From Pogona vitticeps (lineage: Eukaryota; Chordata; Lepidosauria; Squamata; Agamidae): a stretch of DNA of 64,000 nt. Made by a program: the position numbers and the translations under genes. The stretch covers positions 103,540,501 to 103,604,500 of the forward strand of contig NC_135785.1 of NCBI RefSeq assembly GCF_051106095.1, read 5' to 3'. The notes beneath the pieces were generated by a model, which was given only the letters and a program-made list of their open reading frames with translations, did no database searches and was not told the origin of the DNA. Below, piece by piece: positions 1 to 53,060 of the stretch (the stretch's first letter is position 1; every line of letters starts with the position of its first letter).

Positions 1-193
1 TTATTTTTAATACTCAGTCAGTTCAAAGAAATGCTCCTTTGAATGACTTATAAAACCTTAAGTCTTAAATGAATTATTTGAAATGTTGTGAATAATTGAA
101 AATGACATTTTTGGTATTTTGTGTAAAATGAACCATTGCATTAATTGTGTGAAGCTATAATTTTCTCTATATACAAATACCTGAAAGAAGAAC

Positions 194-23747
<23,554 letters not shown>

Positions 23748-24156
23748 AGAAGGGGTCTCTGATAGCTGTTTCTACCACTGATTTCCCAATGTGCCAAGTG
23801 ACTTTAAATATGATTTTTTAATTTTAGATTAGTTGTATAAAATCTTGCAATTGTTGTTTTATTTTTATAGGTATGGCATGTATTATTTATTAATAAAAAT
23901 GGTTTCTAATGAACATTTTCTAGTTACTGTTTAAAAAATGAGTTTTTTATGACAGCTACTTCCTTTGTGAGTTTCTAGATATCAGAATTTTTTTAAAAAT
24001 AAATTGGTGTTGAAGTATTCCGAAAATATGCAACCAACATTTTAATGTCTTGCTTATGAACATACCTTTCCTTGATGCAGCTTCCTATGCCAAACTCATT
24101 TGTGACTTCATATAATTATATTGTGCTATTATCAAGACACAATTTTTCACAATAAA
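23748..24156 (+). other. SHLD2: SHLD2 3' untranslated region with candidate poly(A) signals
   Basis: AATAAA hexamers occur at 23892 and at 24151-24156, with another near 24000. The first is close enough to the stop to be used; which one is used cannot be told from sequence. Confidence 0.6.
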
Positions 24157-24571
24157 TACTGAAGTCCCAAATACCTTATGAAATGCAAATACTCAGATTA
24201 TGGTCTTTTTTTTGGTAGAGTTTTTAATCTTAAATTTGCAGCCTGTGACTTCAATTATGTTATTAGGCATTACTAGAAATCTTCCATTTCCTGACTGAAG
24301 TTAAGTGTCACAACAAAACTGCAGGAACATTCCAAAACACAGATTTGTTTCTGCAGCTACAGTCAAACAAAGGAAGAGAGAATTTTAATAGTATTTATTT
24401 AATTGAAGTTTTAGACGTCTGACGAAAAACAGATTCCAAAAAATCTACTAAACTTGTGCTTTGAATGCGGTAGACAGAAAGCATTTCTAAGTTATAGCCT
24501 TAAATTAATTTGCACATATATTTCCTCTCTTCAGAGAAACGTTGAAACTGTAATTATGTGATACTAGGACT

Positions 24572-24880
24572 GCTCTTCACTTCTGTGGGATTTGCACAGA
24601 AGTGCCTTTTAGCACTATGCTGACACTCAGTGGTCTTAAGGACTGTCATTTCAATTGTAGGGTGGTGGATAAGATTTACCACAAATTTGAAAGATCTGTC
24701 CTGGTATGTCAAAAAAAATTAAATGGGAAATGAGCAGTGTCTGGTGCCTAGTTTTATATCTTCATGGTAAACACATGAATATTAATCACAATCCAAAACA
24801 AAAGGAAGAACTCCCAATATTATTCCCAGAAAAGGAACTAGTTTAAAAAGGAACAGGTCTGTGTTCTGCATCTCAAAGAG
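24572..24880. repeat. Copy 2 of the local ~310-bp duplicated sequence
   Basis: Same-orientation copy of 20735-21043, with a few short indels (for example a shorter CAGTGTCTGGTGCC junction). It lies about 400 bp past the last SHLD2 poly(A) candidate. Confidence 0.75.
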
Positions 24881-25760
24881 AATTTTCAGCACCCTTGCCA
24901 AACTGATATACTCAGGATTCTTTTAGGGGAAAGCATGACAATCAAACCTATAGTACAGATAGTCTGGATAGGCAGTAGCATCAGATGTGGCTAATACAAA
25001 CTTCATTGTGCAAGTGTGAAATAACTTACTACTAACAAGTAGTCACAGCCAAGCCAGACTGATTAAAGTGTGTATATGTATGTAAGTAAGTAATTAAGGA
25101 ATAAATAAGCTTTTTCATATCCAGTCAAACTAGTGCATCTAGCTTAGAGTGCTTACCATGCTTAGCAGCAGCTGTCCAGAGTCTCAAGCAGGACTCTTTT
25201 CACCTCACCTATTACATGGTCCTTCTAAATGAAAGGTTCAGTGTTTTCTGACTCTCCAGATGGTGTTGGGCTCTAAATCCTGTCAGCCCTACTAAGCATC
25301 AAGGGCAGGTGGTGGCAAACATAGTGTCTTAGTCTAGAACCTTGTTTTCATGAAGTGTGTGCTCTACCATTAATCTTTGGTTTCTGTTGTAAATCTAGTT
25401 CAGAACAAACACCATCGTAGTTTTATTTTTATGGGTGCAGTGTCATTCTCTGGGGCCTGAGATCACCCAGTTTCTGACTGGAACGCTAGACAAAAAAGGA
25501 ACAACAGAAACAGATGGTGTGTCTGCTTCATCTGTCTCTTGCCGGAATGCTAAAATAGCATGTGAAATTGACACCTCATTCCTTTATAAGTATAATTTGC
25601 ATGATGATGATGATGATGCAATGTTTATAAAGTGCTTAGATTTTCTGAAAGTTTTACATATATGGAAAGATGAGATGGTGCTTACCCACAAGCTCACACA
25701 GAAAAAAAAACAAAAGTGAAGGAAGGAGGAAGCAAAGATTGCTTGATGAACTGTTGCTTC
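24881..25760. other. Intergenic, no clear feature
   Basis: No gene seen. A short GAT trinucleotide run lies near 25602-25618. Confidence 0.5.
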
Positions 25761-25764
25761 AGAT

Positions 25765-26620
25765 TCCATCTTACAAGAACTAAGCTCTCTTTGACTAGGA
25801 GCAGTCTCTGATGCAGCAGCCTTTTTGCTCTAGAATTCTCCCTGGGATTGAAGTCAGGTTCCTCCCTTCTGCCCTTTCTCAAAATAGGGACAAAGTTAGC
25901 CCTCCTCCAGTCATTTGGCATTGTACCCATCCTCCATGGTTTCAAGAAAGTAATAAGACAGTGGTTCTTAAGAGTTCTTCAGTAAGTTCTTCAATACTTT
26001 TTGATGGAATTCATTGGGCCCTGGAGATCTGAACTCATTAAAAGTATTAAGGTACAGTATTCCTCAATTATTTGTTTATCAATCTCAGGCTGCAGTCCGG
26101 TCCCCTCCACTTGTACATTTGTCTGGAGACTGAGGAAAACTGGAGCTAAAGAATTGAGCACTTCTGCCTTTTCTTTCTTTCTTTTTCTTTTTTTCTTTTT
26201 TTGGGGGGGGGGTCACCATTTTTCTATCACCAATGATTAGCTGAGCAACTATTTCTTTTCTCTGTCTTTTGTTATAAACATGTGAAAAATGCTTTTTTGT
26301 TGTTGCTGCTTTTGGCATCTCTTGCTAACCTCAGTTTTTGCCTTCCTAATGCCATCCCTGCAATACTTTGTTATCTGTCTGTATTCTAACTTTGTGCCCT
26401 GGCTTTCCTTCTGCTTCCTATATATACCCCTTTTTGTTGATTTCAAGTCCTCTCTGAGCTTTTTGTGAAGCCAAAGTGATCATTTTTTGCTATCTTCCAC
26501 CTTTTTTTCTTGTTGAAATCATTTGTAATTGTGCCTTTAGAATTTCCTTTTTCAAAGAAACTCCCACCTGACTCCTTTTCTTGTTACAGTCTATTCCAAT
26601 GGGACCTTATTTATCATTGT
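25765..26620 (-). mobile_element. CR1 LINE fragment, minus strand
   Basis: On the minus strand, pieces read like the CR1 linker and start of the reverse transcriptase: YRQITKYCRDGIRKAKTEVS near 26330-26390 and MPNDWRRANFVPILRKGRRE near 25870-25920 (compare the CR1 phrase DWRKANVTPVFKKG). Frames are broken. A T-rich tract and G-run at 26165-26212 interrupt it. Confidence 0.75.
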
Positions 26621-26759
26621 CCTGAGAAGGAAGGACTAGTGAACCACTTCTGAGTACTTTATACTTTGAAAATTCTGGGAGAGTCCCTATAAATAGGTAA
26701 TGACTTGAAAGTACATAATTAATACAGGTGTTGCTTGTATTATGGCCAACATAAGAGTC

Positions 26760-26850
26760 ATGCAGATTTCTGTCTTTGGACCACAACTCCCAGAATTCTC
26801 CAAGCAGCATGGCCACTGGCCATGCTATCTGCAAAATCCTGAGAGTTGCA
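26760..26850. repeat. Short palindromic MITE remnant
   Basis: The text GGACCACAACTCCCAGAATT and the inverse CTGAGAGTTGCAGTTG around a GGCCACTGGCCATG centre match a common vertebrate foldback remnant. No target duplication seen. Confidence 0.4.
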
Positions 26851-27249
26851 GTTGAAAAATACAAATCTGTATTTGGATTCAAACATGGCAAGAGTGTAAA
26901 AGTTGTGATATAGTTCAGAAGCCTGGAGGTACTATACCATGAGTGATGCTTAATTGCAGTTCAATCCTGTACAGTAAATACCTAATCCAAGAGTAAACCT
27001 TTAGTCTTCTGGATGCTGATCAACTATTACTCCCATCATATCTCACAGTTGGTCAGACTGACTAGAATGTATGGAGAAAAGTGTTCAAAAGCATCATTAA
27101 GACCACAAGTTCCTCATCCCTGGTGGAGACAAGATATAGTGATAAATAGATGAGGTTACTCATTTGAAATGATATATTTTAAAAGTATATTATGAGAGTT
27201 GTCAAACTCATTGTTATTTTTCCTCTAGCAGTAATAACTCTGACATCAG

Positions 27250-27454
27250 GTTGATTCTGATTAATCATGACCCTCCTTGAGGTCTTCCGGGTATAGAGTA
27301 CTCAGAAGTGGTTTTCTATTCACTTCTGGATGTACTCTGGACTATTTAGCTTGCCCAGGACCACATAGCCTGGCTCTTTTCCCAGGACGTACGGTGGGGA
27401 ATTGAACTTTATGCCCTGGCTCCACAGCTAGAAGTTTTAACTTACTGAGCTAAC
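27250..27454 (-). mobile_element. tRNA-derived SINE, minus strand
   Basis: Read on the minus strand, the head GTTAGCTCAGTAAGTT resembles a pol III A box and AAGTTCAATTCCCC a B box, followed by a non-tRNA body. This is a SINE head and not a functional tRNA gene, since the tRNA fold is not kept. Confidence 0.6.
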
Positions 27455-29826
27455 AAGACACTTGTGGTGAGAAGAGAAATGTTAAGTGTGTGTCTCATAT
27501 TTGACATAATGCACATTAGTGTATAAAGCTCCCTTCATTAAAATAATTAACTCTAGAGTCTAAAGTTACCTGGTTGCACCAATGAGGACCCTTCATTGAT
27601 GTGTTAACAGTGGGTGACTTGTAGAGGCTGAGAACTTCAGTATTCAGTAGAAGGTACCTTCAGTTAAAATGGCATGGAGTCAGGATGGGATAAACTAAGC
27701 TTGTCTCACATACTGGATTGGTCTGTCTGGGACTCCTCTAAGAGGTATTTTGCAACTTCAAGGGGAAAAACTGTGTGGAGCAAGATTCTGAGAGAGGCCT
27801 TATCACCTCAATCAAAAAAGCAACTGCTTGGCTACTCTTTAAGTATTTGACCTGCTGGTTTCGTCAGCTAAGTGGCTTCTTGCGTTTGCAAAGAGCTTTT
27901 CTGTTTAACTTCTTCATTTGGTTCCTCATACCTGTCTTGGATTAAGCATTTTGTAAGGCACAAAGGATGGGTGTGGCTACTCTTATCACTGCTGGGGTTT
28001 TTTTTTTGGGGGGGGAGGTTGCCACATGTCAAAACTTTCAAACAAAACTCATTACTTTGGGAAAGAGCAGACAGAAAGCAGGCCATAAACTGGTACTAAC
28101 TCACACACCATAATTATTTGAGAACAATACACGGGTTTATTTATTTTATGACATAACATGTACAGTATTCTTTGTAGGAGAAGAGAAATACACTGCCAGT
28201 TCGAAACGCACGAGGAAAATACATATTTTCCAGACTTCACTGCACTAACTTTAGCAAGTACATTAGTCTACAGCCTAAGAACAACTGATTCAAACACATA
28301 ACTAGAGCTTCGTTTGAAGTGATAGCCAAAAATGTTCTTTTGCTCTGTCAAAAAGAAAACAGGCAAAGAATACATTCCTAGGGTTATGTCCACTTCATGT
28401 TTACACTATAGAATCAGGGTAGTGGTGCTGCAGCCATTCAGATATCACTGGACCCTCAGTGTCCCATTAGCCCCACCACTATGGCCAAGGATGATGAGAG
28501 CTCTGGTTCAACAAGACTTAAAGCCACTTTTTGTGTTGTGGTGTGGTGGCGGTTGTTGGAGAATTAACTAGTCATGCTCACTACTCAAACTCTGAACATG
28601 TATGGATTTTCTATCTGGAAGAGAGTCTTTAAAATGCCTTGACTTAGAATTAGAAATCCCTCTCCCTGGCTGCTTCTTATTAATGTTATGTCAATTCACA
28701 AAAAATGTGTTCTTTATCAGCCCCACAGTAGTTGGGAATGCTGAGAACTGCAGACCAGCAACAGTTATAGAAGTGTGCTTCACATATATATATCCTGCTT
28801 TGCGACGGGTTCAGCTGGAATGTGAGCTCCTATATAATGAAATACTCAGTTCTCTTATGGGAACAACTTCGATCCTGATTATGTACTAAAAAGGAAACCA
28901 AGAATAAAATGCTGTACTTTTGCAAGGAAGCTCTTATCGTTATAGTCATTGTGTTAATTAACACTGTATCCTGTTTCAGAGGGAAGCCTGCTTTCTTTCA
29001 ACTAAAATGATTTCCTGATATTTTTTCCCACATAGTGTCAGGGGTGTAATTTAAAGATTGCAAAAGTTCCGATGTTTAACTTTCCAGCAAGTTGCTGAAA
29101 TTGTGACCTTTTCTGTTTCTTTTAAATAAACTGTCCACCATTTGTAAACAAAGCAAAGAACCAGACCCAGTTTATCTCAGCTTATCTTTACAGGAAAGTT
29201 TTCTTTATAGAGAAGAAAACTTCCAATTTTTAATTTTGCTGTGCACGTTTTTGCACTTGCATGCATACACTTCCTGGAGAAGCCTGATCTTTTAGCCATC
29301 CTGTACTGAGGTGACCCCCATTATCCCTATGGCAGGATGAAAAGACTCCCAATAACATGGAGATTATTAAACCATATCATGGCAGAATTGGACTGGAAAC
29401 TGGCTTTAATTTTATACCCACTGCATTTCATAACATCCTTACTGGAACCTATGCACTTTTGAGAGCCAACTTGCTAAATTTTGTTTTCCAACACAACTGG
29501 TGAATAAGTGTTGCTGGAGAGGTAAAGCTGTGATCACCCCTCCCAGCTCTAGAGGTTAATATACAAATACTAGGCCAGTATGATCCTTCTTAGAAAGCAG
29601 AAAGAAGAAACAATCCATATAAGTCTCTCATAGGTGACCTGTAGCTTGATCTTTAGAAGCTAAAAAATAAGCTTTCTAAACTTTAGGCAGTTGTAGACAT
29701 CATGAGTTCATTAACCACTGTGTTAGTCCCTCAGTTCTAACAGGATAACCCACATGAATCTTGCAGGCTTTTGTTGTTATGATCCAGCATGAGGGGCTTT
29801 CACAAGATGAATAGTAAGAATGTTCT
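27455..29826. other. Intergenic or SYT15 3' UTR, no clear feature
   Basis: I see no gene. On the minus strand, overlapping AATAAA signals occur at about 28136-28145 and could serve a long SYT15 3' UTR, but nothing ties them to the gene. A G-run lies near 28004-28017. Confidence 0.4.
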
Positions 29827-30360
29827 GTGCCATTGAATTGCCTCTGACTTACGGTAACCACAAGGGAGTTTTCAAGATATGTGAGATATTTAAGGAGGGG
29901 TTTCACAATAACCAACTCCCAGGAAGCTCCGATGGCCTGCCAGGAATATTTAATCCAGGTCTCCTGAGTCCTAAAGGGAAGTGTTGGTGCTGCGGGTAAA
30001 GCCGCTGAAGCCTCTGTGCTGCAAGGTCAGAAAACCTGCAATCGTAAGATCGAATCCATGGGACGGAGTGAGCCCCCATTGCTTGTCCCAGCTCCCGCAA
30101 ACCTAACAGTTCGAAAGCGTGCAAAATGTGAGCAGAAAAATAGGTACCACCTTGGTGGGAAGGTAAACGGCATTCTGTGTCTAGTCACACTGGCCATGTG
30201 ATCATGGAGGATTGTCTGCGGACAAATGCTAGCTCTATGGGTTGGAAACAGAGATGAGCATCACCGCCTAGAGTCGGACACGACTGGACAAACTGTCAAG
30301 GGGAACCTTTACCTCCTGAGCCCTACTCAGACACTTTATCCAGGATGTGCCACACTGGCT
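29827..30360 (-). mobile_element. tRNA-derived SINE, minus strand, split by a second SINE
   Basis: The minus strand begins AGCCAGTGTGGCACATCC, then GAGTAGGGCTCAGGAGG, a tRNA-like head, and the body continues left of the insertion to about 29827 (GACTTACGGTAACC on the plus strand). A Sauria-type SINE at 29974-30312 divides it. A relative lies at 51785-51966. Confidence 0.65.
29974..30312 (+). mobile_element. Sauria-type SINE with BovB-like tail
   Basis: The head GGTGCTGCGGGTAAAGCCGC, a CTGTGCTGCAAGGTC block and AGATCGAATCC form a tRNA-like promoter. The 3' part reads AGAGTCGGACACGACTGGAC, then TGTCAAGGGGAACCTTTACC, the BovB-related tail that defines Sauria SINEs in squamates. Direct repeats CTCCTGAGTCCTA (29961-29973) and CTCCTGAGCCCTA (30313-30325) form the target duplication, with one mismatch. 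It is inserted in another SINE. Confidence 0.88.
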
Positions 30361-30518
30361 CTATAGAATGTAACAAAAGCAAGCTGCAGTTGACCAGCCA
30401 GTTATTTTTCAAACCATTTCCTAACAGATTAACTCCTCTGATTAACTGTTTTGACGACTCTGTGCTCCTAATAGCCCAGAGGTGAGGCTCATTGCTAAAC
30501 ATACACCTATATTTAATA

Positions 30519-30874
30519 CAGTGGGGTCTCGACTTATGAACGGCTCGACATACGAACGTTTCGACTTACGAACCGCTCTCATAAGAATATATGGACTCGA
30601 CTTGCGAACTTAGATTCGAGTTACGAACTCTTTTTTTCCTTTTTTTTAAAGCTAAGTCATCTTAGGTTAAAAGGAAAAAAGAAAAAAAATATCCCCCTCT
30701 AGTGGCAGAAGGCGGAATAGCAGCTTCCCATTTGTTTCTATGGACGAAAAGCGCAGATATGGATTAAATGGTTTTCAATACATTCCTATGGGAAATACAG
30801 ATTCGACTTAAGAACTTTTCGACCTGAGAACTGCCTTCCAATACGGATTAAGTTCGTAAGTTGAGACCCCACTG
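30519..30874. mobile_element. TA-flanked MITE, CAGTGGGGTC family
   Basis: Ends CAGTGGGGTCTCGACTTATG and CGTAAGTTGAGACCCCACTG are inverted repeats between TA dinucleotides (30517-30518 and 30875-30876). The interior carries the inverse of the CCCATAGGAATGTATTGAAA block. Noncoding. Confidence 0.87.
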
Positions 30875-30876
30875 TA

Positions 30877-31602
30877 CATCCAACTCATTTTGTTTTGCTC
30901 AGTTGTCTATTGTTTAAGCAGAAATGTCACCAAGTTATTTCAATGGGGAAAATATGACATGCTTTGTGGAAGGCAGGGACGGTGAACTTATGACCTGCCA
31001 TATATTTCTGAATTTCCATCAGCTTTAGCTCACATAACCAGTGGGTAGAGGGCAATGGAAACTGTTATCCAGCTACATCTGAACAGCCACAAGTTGACCA
31101 TCCTTTGCAGAGGGTTCTAGTTAGCAGAGGAAGAATTATCTGGACATACCTAAAACCCTCACATAGGTTACTTTCCAGCACAGGCACTTAAGAACACTGA
31201 TTTCAGCATTGGATTACTGCCAAATGCCCAGTAATCTTCCAGTTCAGGTGATCTCTTGAATTTTCTAAAAACATATCACATTTCAAGTTTACAATATATG
31301 TCCTATGGCCAACACCTTTTCCCACTAATTTAAGCACGCTTGTAACGTTAAGAATGATTTAAAAGTTTACACAATTTTAAGTTGAAAGGGAGGGCCTCAG
31401 CTGGCTTGCTCACAGGAGAGATCAAAGTGAGATCCATTGCTTTCTGGGATTATATCGGTTGTCTGCATCTATCAAGCCACAGAACATTGGTGATGAATAT
31501 AAGGAAAGGATACACCTCAGGAATCCGTGGTGTAGATAACCAGTGTGAATAGTCTTCACTCCCGTATGTGAAGAAAGCCACTTAAAAAAAGCACTCGGTA
31601 CT
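30877..31602. other. SYT15: Region 3' of the SYT15 stop codon
   Basis: Probably SYT15 3' UTR and flank. No close AATAAA was found on the minus strand and no other gene is visible. Confidence 0.4.
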
Positions 31603-50136
<18,534 letters not shown>

Positions 50137-51032
50137 GGGTCCTAAAGGTACAAAACTGGCATCATCGCAGATGTCTCAGCCGTGTGGTTCAGAGTCCTTG
50201 TCCTCTGCAGAGATTCGTGTCTTTGTAAGCAGCTGTTCTTCCTTGCCCACCTGTTCTCTGGGACTGGGGCATCTGCAGTGGCTGAGAGAGAGAGAGAGCC
50301 ACCGCCAAGGTTTCTCTGCTCCTGAGAACCTCAGGTGCTAGCTGTCAACTTGTTCCCACATGGATCTGGCAACAGCACCTGAGATTACAATGACAGCGGC
50401 AGCAAGAGCTGGAGCTGTGGTGTGTGGCTCCTTCCCTCTTTCCTCCACTGGATGTTGAACAATCAGCTCCTCCTTCTGGTCACAAGCGAGCTCCTTAATG
50501 TCCCAGTACTTGTGGAGAACCTGCTGACTTTGGTAGTCTAAGCAAGGAACAGCATAAGTGGCTCCTGCCTTTCACCACCCCTTCCTTCCTTCCTGAACGC
50601 AATCGTTTCAGCTTTGAAGCGTCCTTCTGATATTTTAAAAAAAAGCCTATAGCTAGGACACTGGCACTGTTAGGAAAACTGCCAGAAATGTTACAACTTA
50701 TAAAGCCTCAAGAGCCTTTTTGAAAGATAGCTGTTCTTAAATGAGACTTTTAAAAAAACCCAGAGGGATAGTTGTATTAAACAATTTCATTGTTCTAAAA
50801 ATTATATATGGCTATTTTGATCCCCCCTTTTTTACTGAGAGTGGGACATGTCACAGAAGTTTTTAAGTCAATTAAAGCAAACATATGCAATCTGTTGTGT
50901 ATGTTTTTATTATGTTATTCCCGTTCTGGAATGTTATTGAATTATATGATTGGTTTTAATTGTTGTTAGCTGCCTTGACTGGTGTATACCTACAAGAAGT
51001 ATAGATTCCAAGTCTGCCCCTGCACTATAATT
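50137..51032 (-). other. SYT15: SYT15 5' UTR and probable upstream region
   Basis: Contains the 5' UTR and perhaps a promoter, but I see no TATA box or CpG island placed clearly for it. Plus-strand text at 50930-51000 resembles an old LINE tail. Confidence 0.4.
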
Positions 51033-51152
51033 GGAAGGAAGGAAGGAAGGAAGGAAGGAAGGAAGGAAGGAAGGAAGGAAGGAAGGAAGGAAGGAAGGAA
51101 GGAAGGAAGGAAGGAAGGAAGGAAGGAAGGAAGGAAGGAAGGAAGGAAGGAA

Positions 51153-51190
<38 letters not shown>

Positions 51191-51224
51191 TTGGTTGGTT
51201 GGTTGGTTGGTTGGTTGGTTGGTT
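51033..51224 (+). repeat. Three-part microsatellite (GGAA)30-(GGCT)9-(GGTT)9
   Basis: Thirty GGAA units (51033-51152) pass without interruption into nine GGCT units (51153-51188) and nine GGTT units (51189-51224). The long frames over it on both strands are artefacts of the 4-bp period. Confidence 0.97.
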
Positions 51225-51784
51225 AACAGGCTCACCCTGTCCACGCCTTTTCCCCATAGGTGGCACTGAAGAAGAAGTGTATGTTGATGCCATCCCAATA
51301 AGTGATTCATCCCACGGGTCTTCATTATTACTGTTCACATCCTTATTATAACTGAATTACAAATTTTAAAGTAAAATGAGGGTGCAATCCTAAACATACT
51401 ACTTGAAAATTAGTGCCATCATCATTAATGTCTTTCCAATAAAAAGAACATCCATGTAGAAGTCTTAATTGAGACATATACAGATTTTCATTTAGAACTC
51501 TAACATGAGCAAAGTTCTCCTTAACTTCACTAACAAGACATTAATTTTTCTTCATCCACACAAGGTTTTATCTCCCCTGGTGCCACCACTGCTTTTCACA
51601 AACTCCCCTCCTTCTAAAGCTGTCAGGGAGGGAGGCAGCTACAATGCAAGACAAAAATCCATCCTCTGTGTTTTTGTGACTACTGTACATTTATTTCATG
51701 CAAAAGGGGTGAAATTTTCAAATATGAAGTGGGAAGCCTTTTTTTTAAAGTTTTCAGAAGGAGAGTTTTACCTCATAGTTTGTT

Positions 51785-51966
51785 CATATGTGCCATCAAG
51801 TTGGAACAGAATTATAGTGACCCTAACTGGACTTTCAAGAGAAGTGAGATCTTTAAGGAGTGGTCATACCAGTTCGACTGCCCCAGTCAGCTTCCATGGC
51901 TGAGCAGAGATTTGAACCCAGGCCTCCTGAGACCTAATCCGTCACCCTATCCACTGCACCACACTA
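51785..51966 (-). mobile_element. tRNA-derived SINE, minus strand
   Basis: The minus strand starts GTGTGGTGCAGTGGATAGGG (A box) and continues to GGCCTGGGTTCAAATCTC (B box), then a body ending with the inverse of TGTGCCATCAAGTTGGAAC. Related to the SINE at 29827-30360. Confidence 0.75.
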
Positions 51967-52089
51967 GATAGGTATCCAGCTCATAGTTACAAGCTTGGAA
52001 AGCCTTTTGAAGGACACCTTCCCAAATCCCTCCCGTAGCCAGCACAGTCAGGGGATTATGGGAGTTGCAGTCCAAAGAAGCAACCTTTA

Positions 52090-52350
52090 CAGTGGGGTCT
52101 TGACTTGAGAACTTAATCTGTATTGGAAGGTGGTTCTCAAGTCAAAAAGTCTGTAAGTCAAGTCTCCATTGACCTACAGTGCATTGAAAATCGATTAATC
52201 CCGTAACAAGCTGTTTTTGTTACATTTTGGTTTTTTTCTGGTCTGTAAGTCAATTCTCAGGCTGCAAGTCAAACCTAAATTTTGCGGCCAGAGAAGTCTG
52301 TAACTCAAAAAGTCTGTAAGTCAAGCCGTCTGTAAGTCAAGGGTCCACTG
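52090..52350. mobile_element. TA-flanked MITE, CAGTGGGGTC family, diverged
   Basis: Ends CAGTGGGGTCTTGACTTGAG and CTGTAAGTCAAGGGTCCACTG-like inverse sit between TA dinucleotides (52088-52089 and 52351-52352). It is shorter and more diverged than the other two copies. Confidence 0.8.
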
Positions 52351-52539
52351 TACAAGCTCTGGGTGAGACTTATATTAACCTGCCTTTGAACTTATATAAA
52401 AAAGGGTGTTGTGGCTGCATCTGGCAGCGTTTTTCTTGGCAAGTGGCCCAAAGGGAACGATGCTACAGCACATGGTCACATCCACCCAAGAGACGTTCTC
52501 AGTTTGAACAAAACACTTCAAATCAATACTGAGATCCGC

Positions 52540-53060
52540 AGGTCCCTCCGCATGTCTCTGGGCTGACTGCAGCTGGGGGGGGGGGGGTGTCAGGGAATGA
52601 GAGGAAAGCCTTAACATCTTCCTCTGAAACCTACCGCCCTGAAATATTTCACGAGAGGCTGAGGCTGTGACTACACATGGAGAGAAATGCAAAATAACTC
52701 CTTGCAAAGTCGCACCGTTCACTTGCGCAATCAAAGTCCAGATTGCGCAAGTGGGAGAGGAAGAAATTGGCCGGGCAGCCCGCGGGTGTAGCTTTTCTGT
52801 AGCCCAGCAGGGGGCGCAGCTGCAAAAGAACTCCATCTCCCCATCTCGTTTCTTTTCCCACGCTGCATTTACACCCCCCCCGCCGCGCCCACCGCTGTGT
52901 AGGTGCCCCGTTTCCACAACTGGGGGGGGGGGACGGGGGCGGAGGGGAGGCAAACATCATGAATGGGACAAGCTGACTGTGTACTTCTCGGAAGGATCCG
53001 CCTGACAAACTGTGGGGGATTGAGAGGGGGGTGCCACGCTTTCCTGGGAGTGAGCAGCAT
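52540..53060. promoter_or_regulatory. GC-rich, CpG-containing stretch, possible promoter or regulatory region
   Basis: GC content rises sharply, with G/C runs (52577-52588, 52873-52880, 52922-52931) and several CpGs (CCGCCGCGCCCACC near 52881). It lies about 2.5 kb upstream of the SYT15 start exon and holds a CTCF-like site. It could hold a noncoding first exon of SYT15 or serve another gene. Frames of 112-192 residues here lack recognisable domains. Confidence 0.4.
52804..52817 (+). promoter_or_regulatory. CTCF-like binding site
   Basis: CCAGCAGGGGGCGC matches the well-known CTCF core consensus. It lies in the GC-rich stretch upstream of SYT15. Occupancy is unknown. Confidence 0.55.

Noticed and set aside
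28602-28889. 95-residue plus-strand frame followed by AATAAA near 28905
   Set aside because: No domain or family recognised, no promoter or splice context, and the length is expected by chance.
29978-30060. tRNA-like A and B boxes
   Set aside because: They belong to a SINE with a target duplication and do not form a functional tRNA cloverleaf.
50934-51351. Four overlapping frames of about 95-134 residues over the GGAA/GGCT/GGTT tract
   Set aside because: A 4-bp repeat is open in every frame; the products are low complexity and occur on both strands.
52375-53060. Frames of 112-192 residues in the GC-rich stretch
   Set aside because: No recognisable domain, and competing frames on both strands are explained by GC content.
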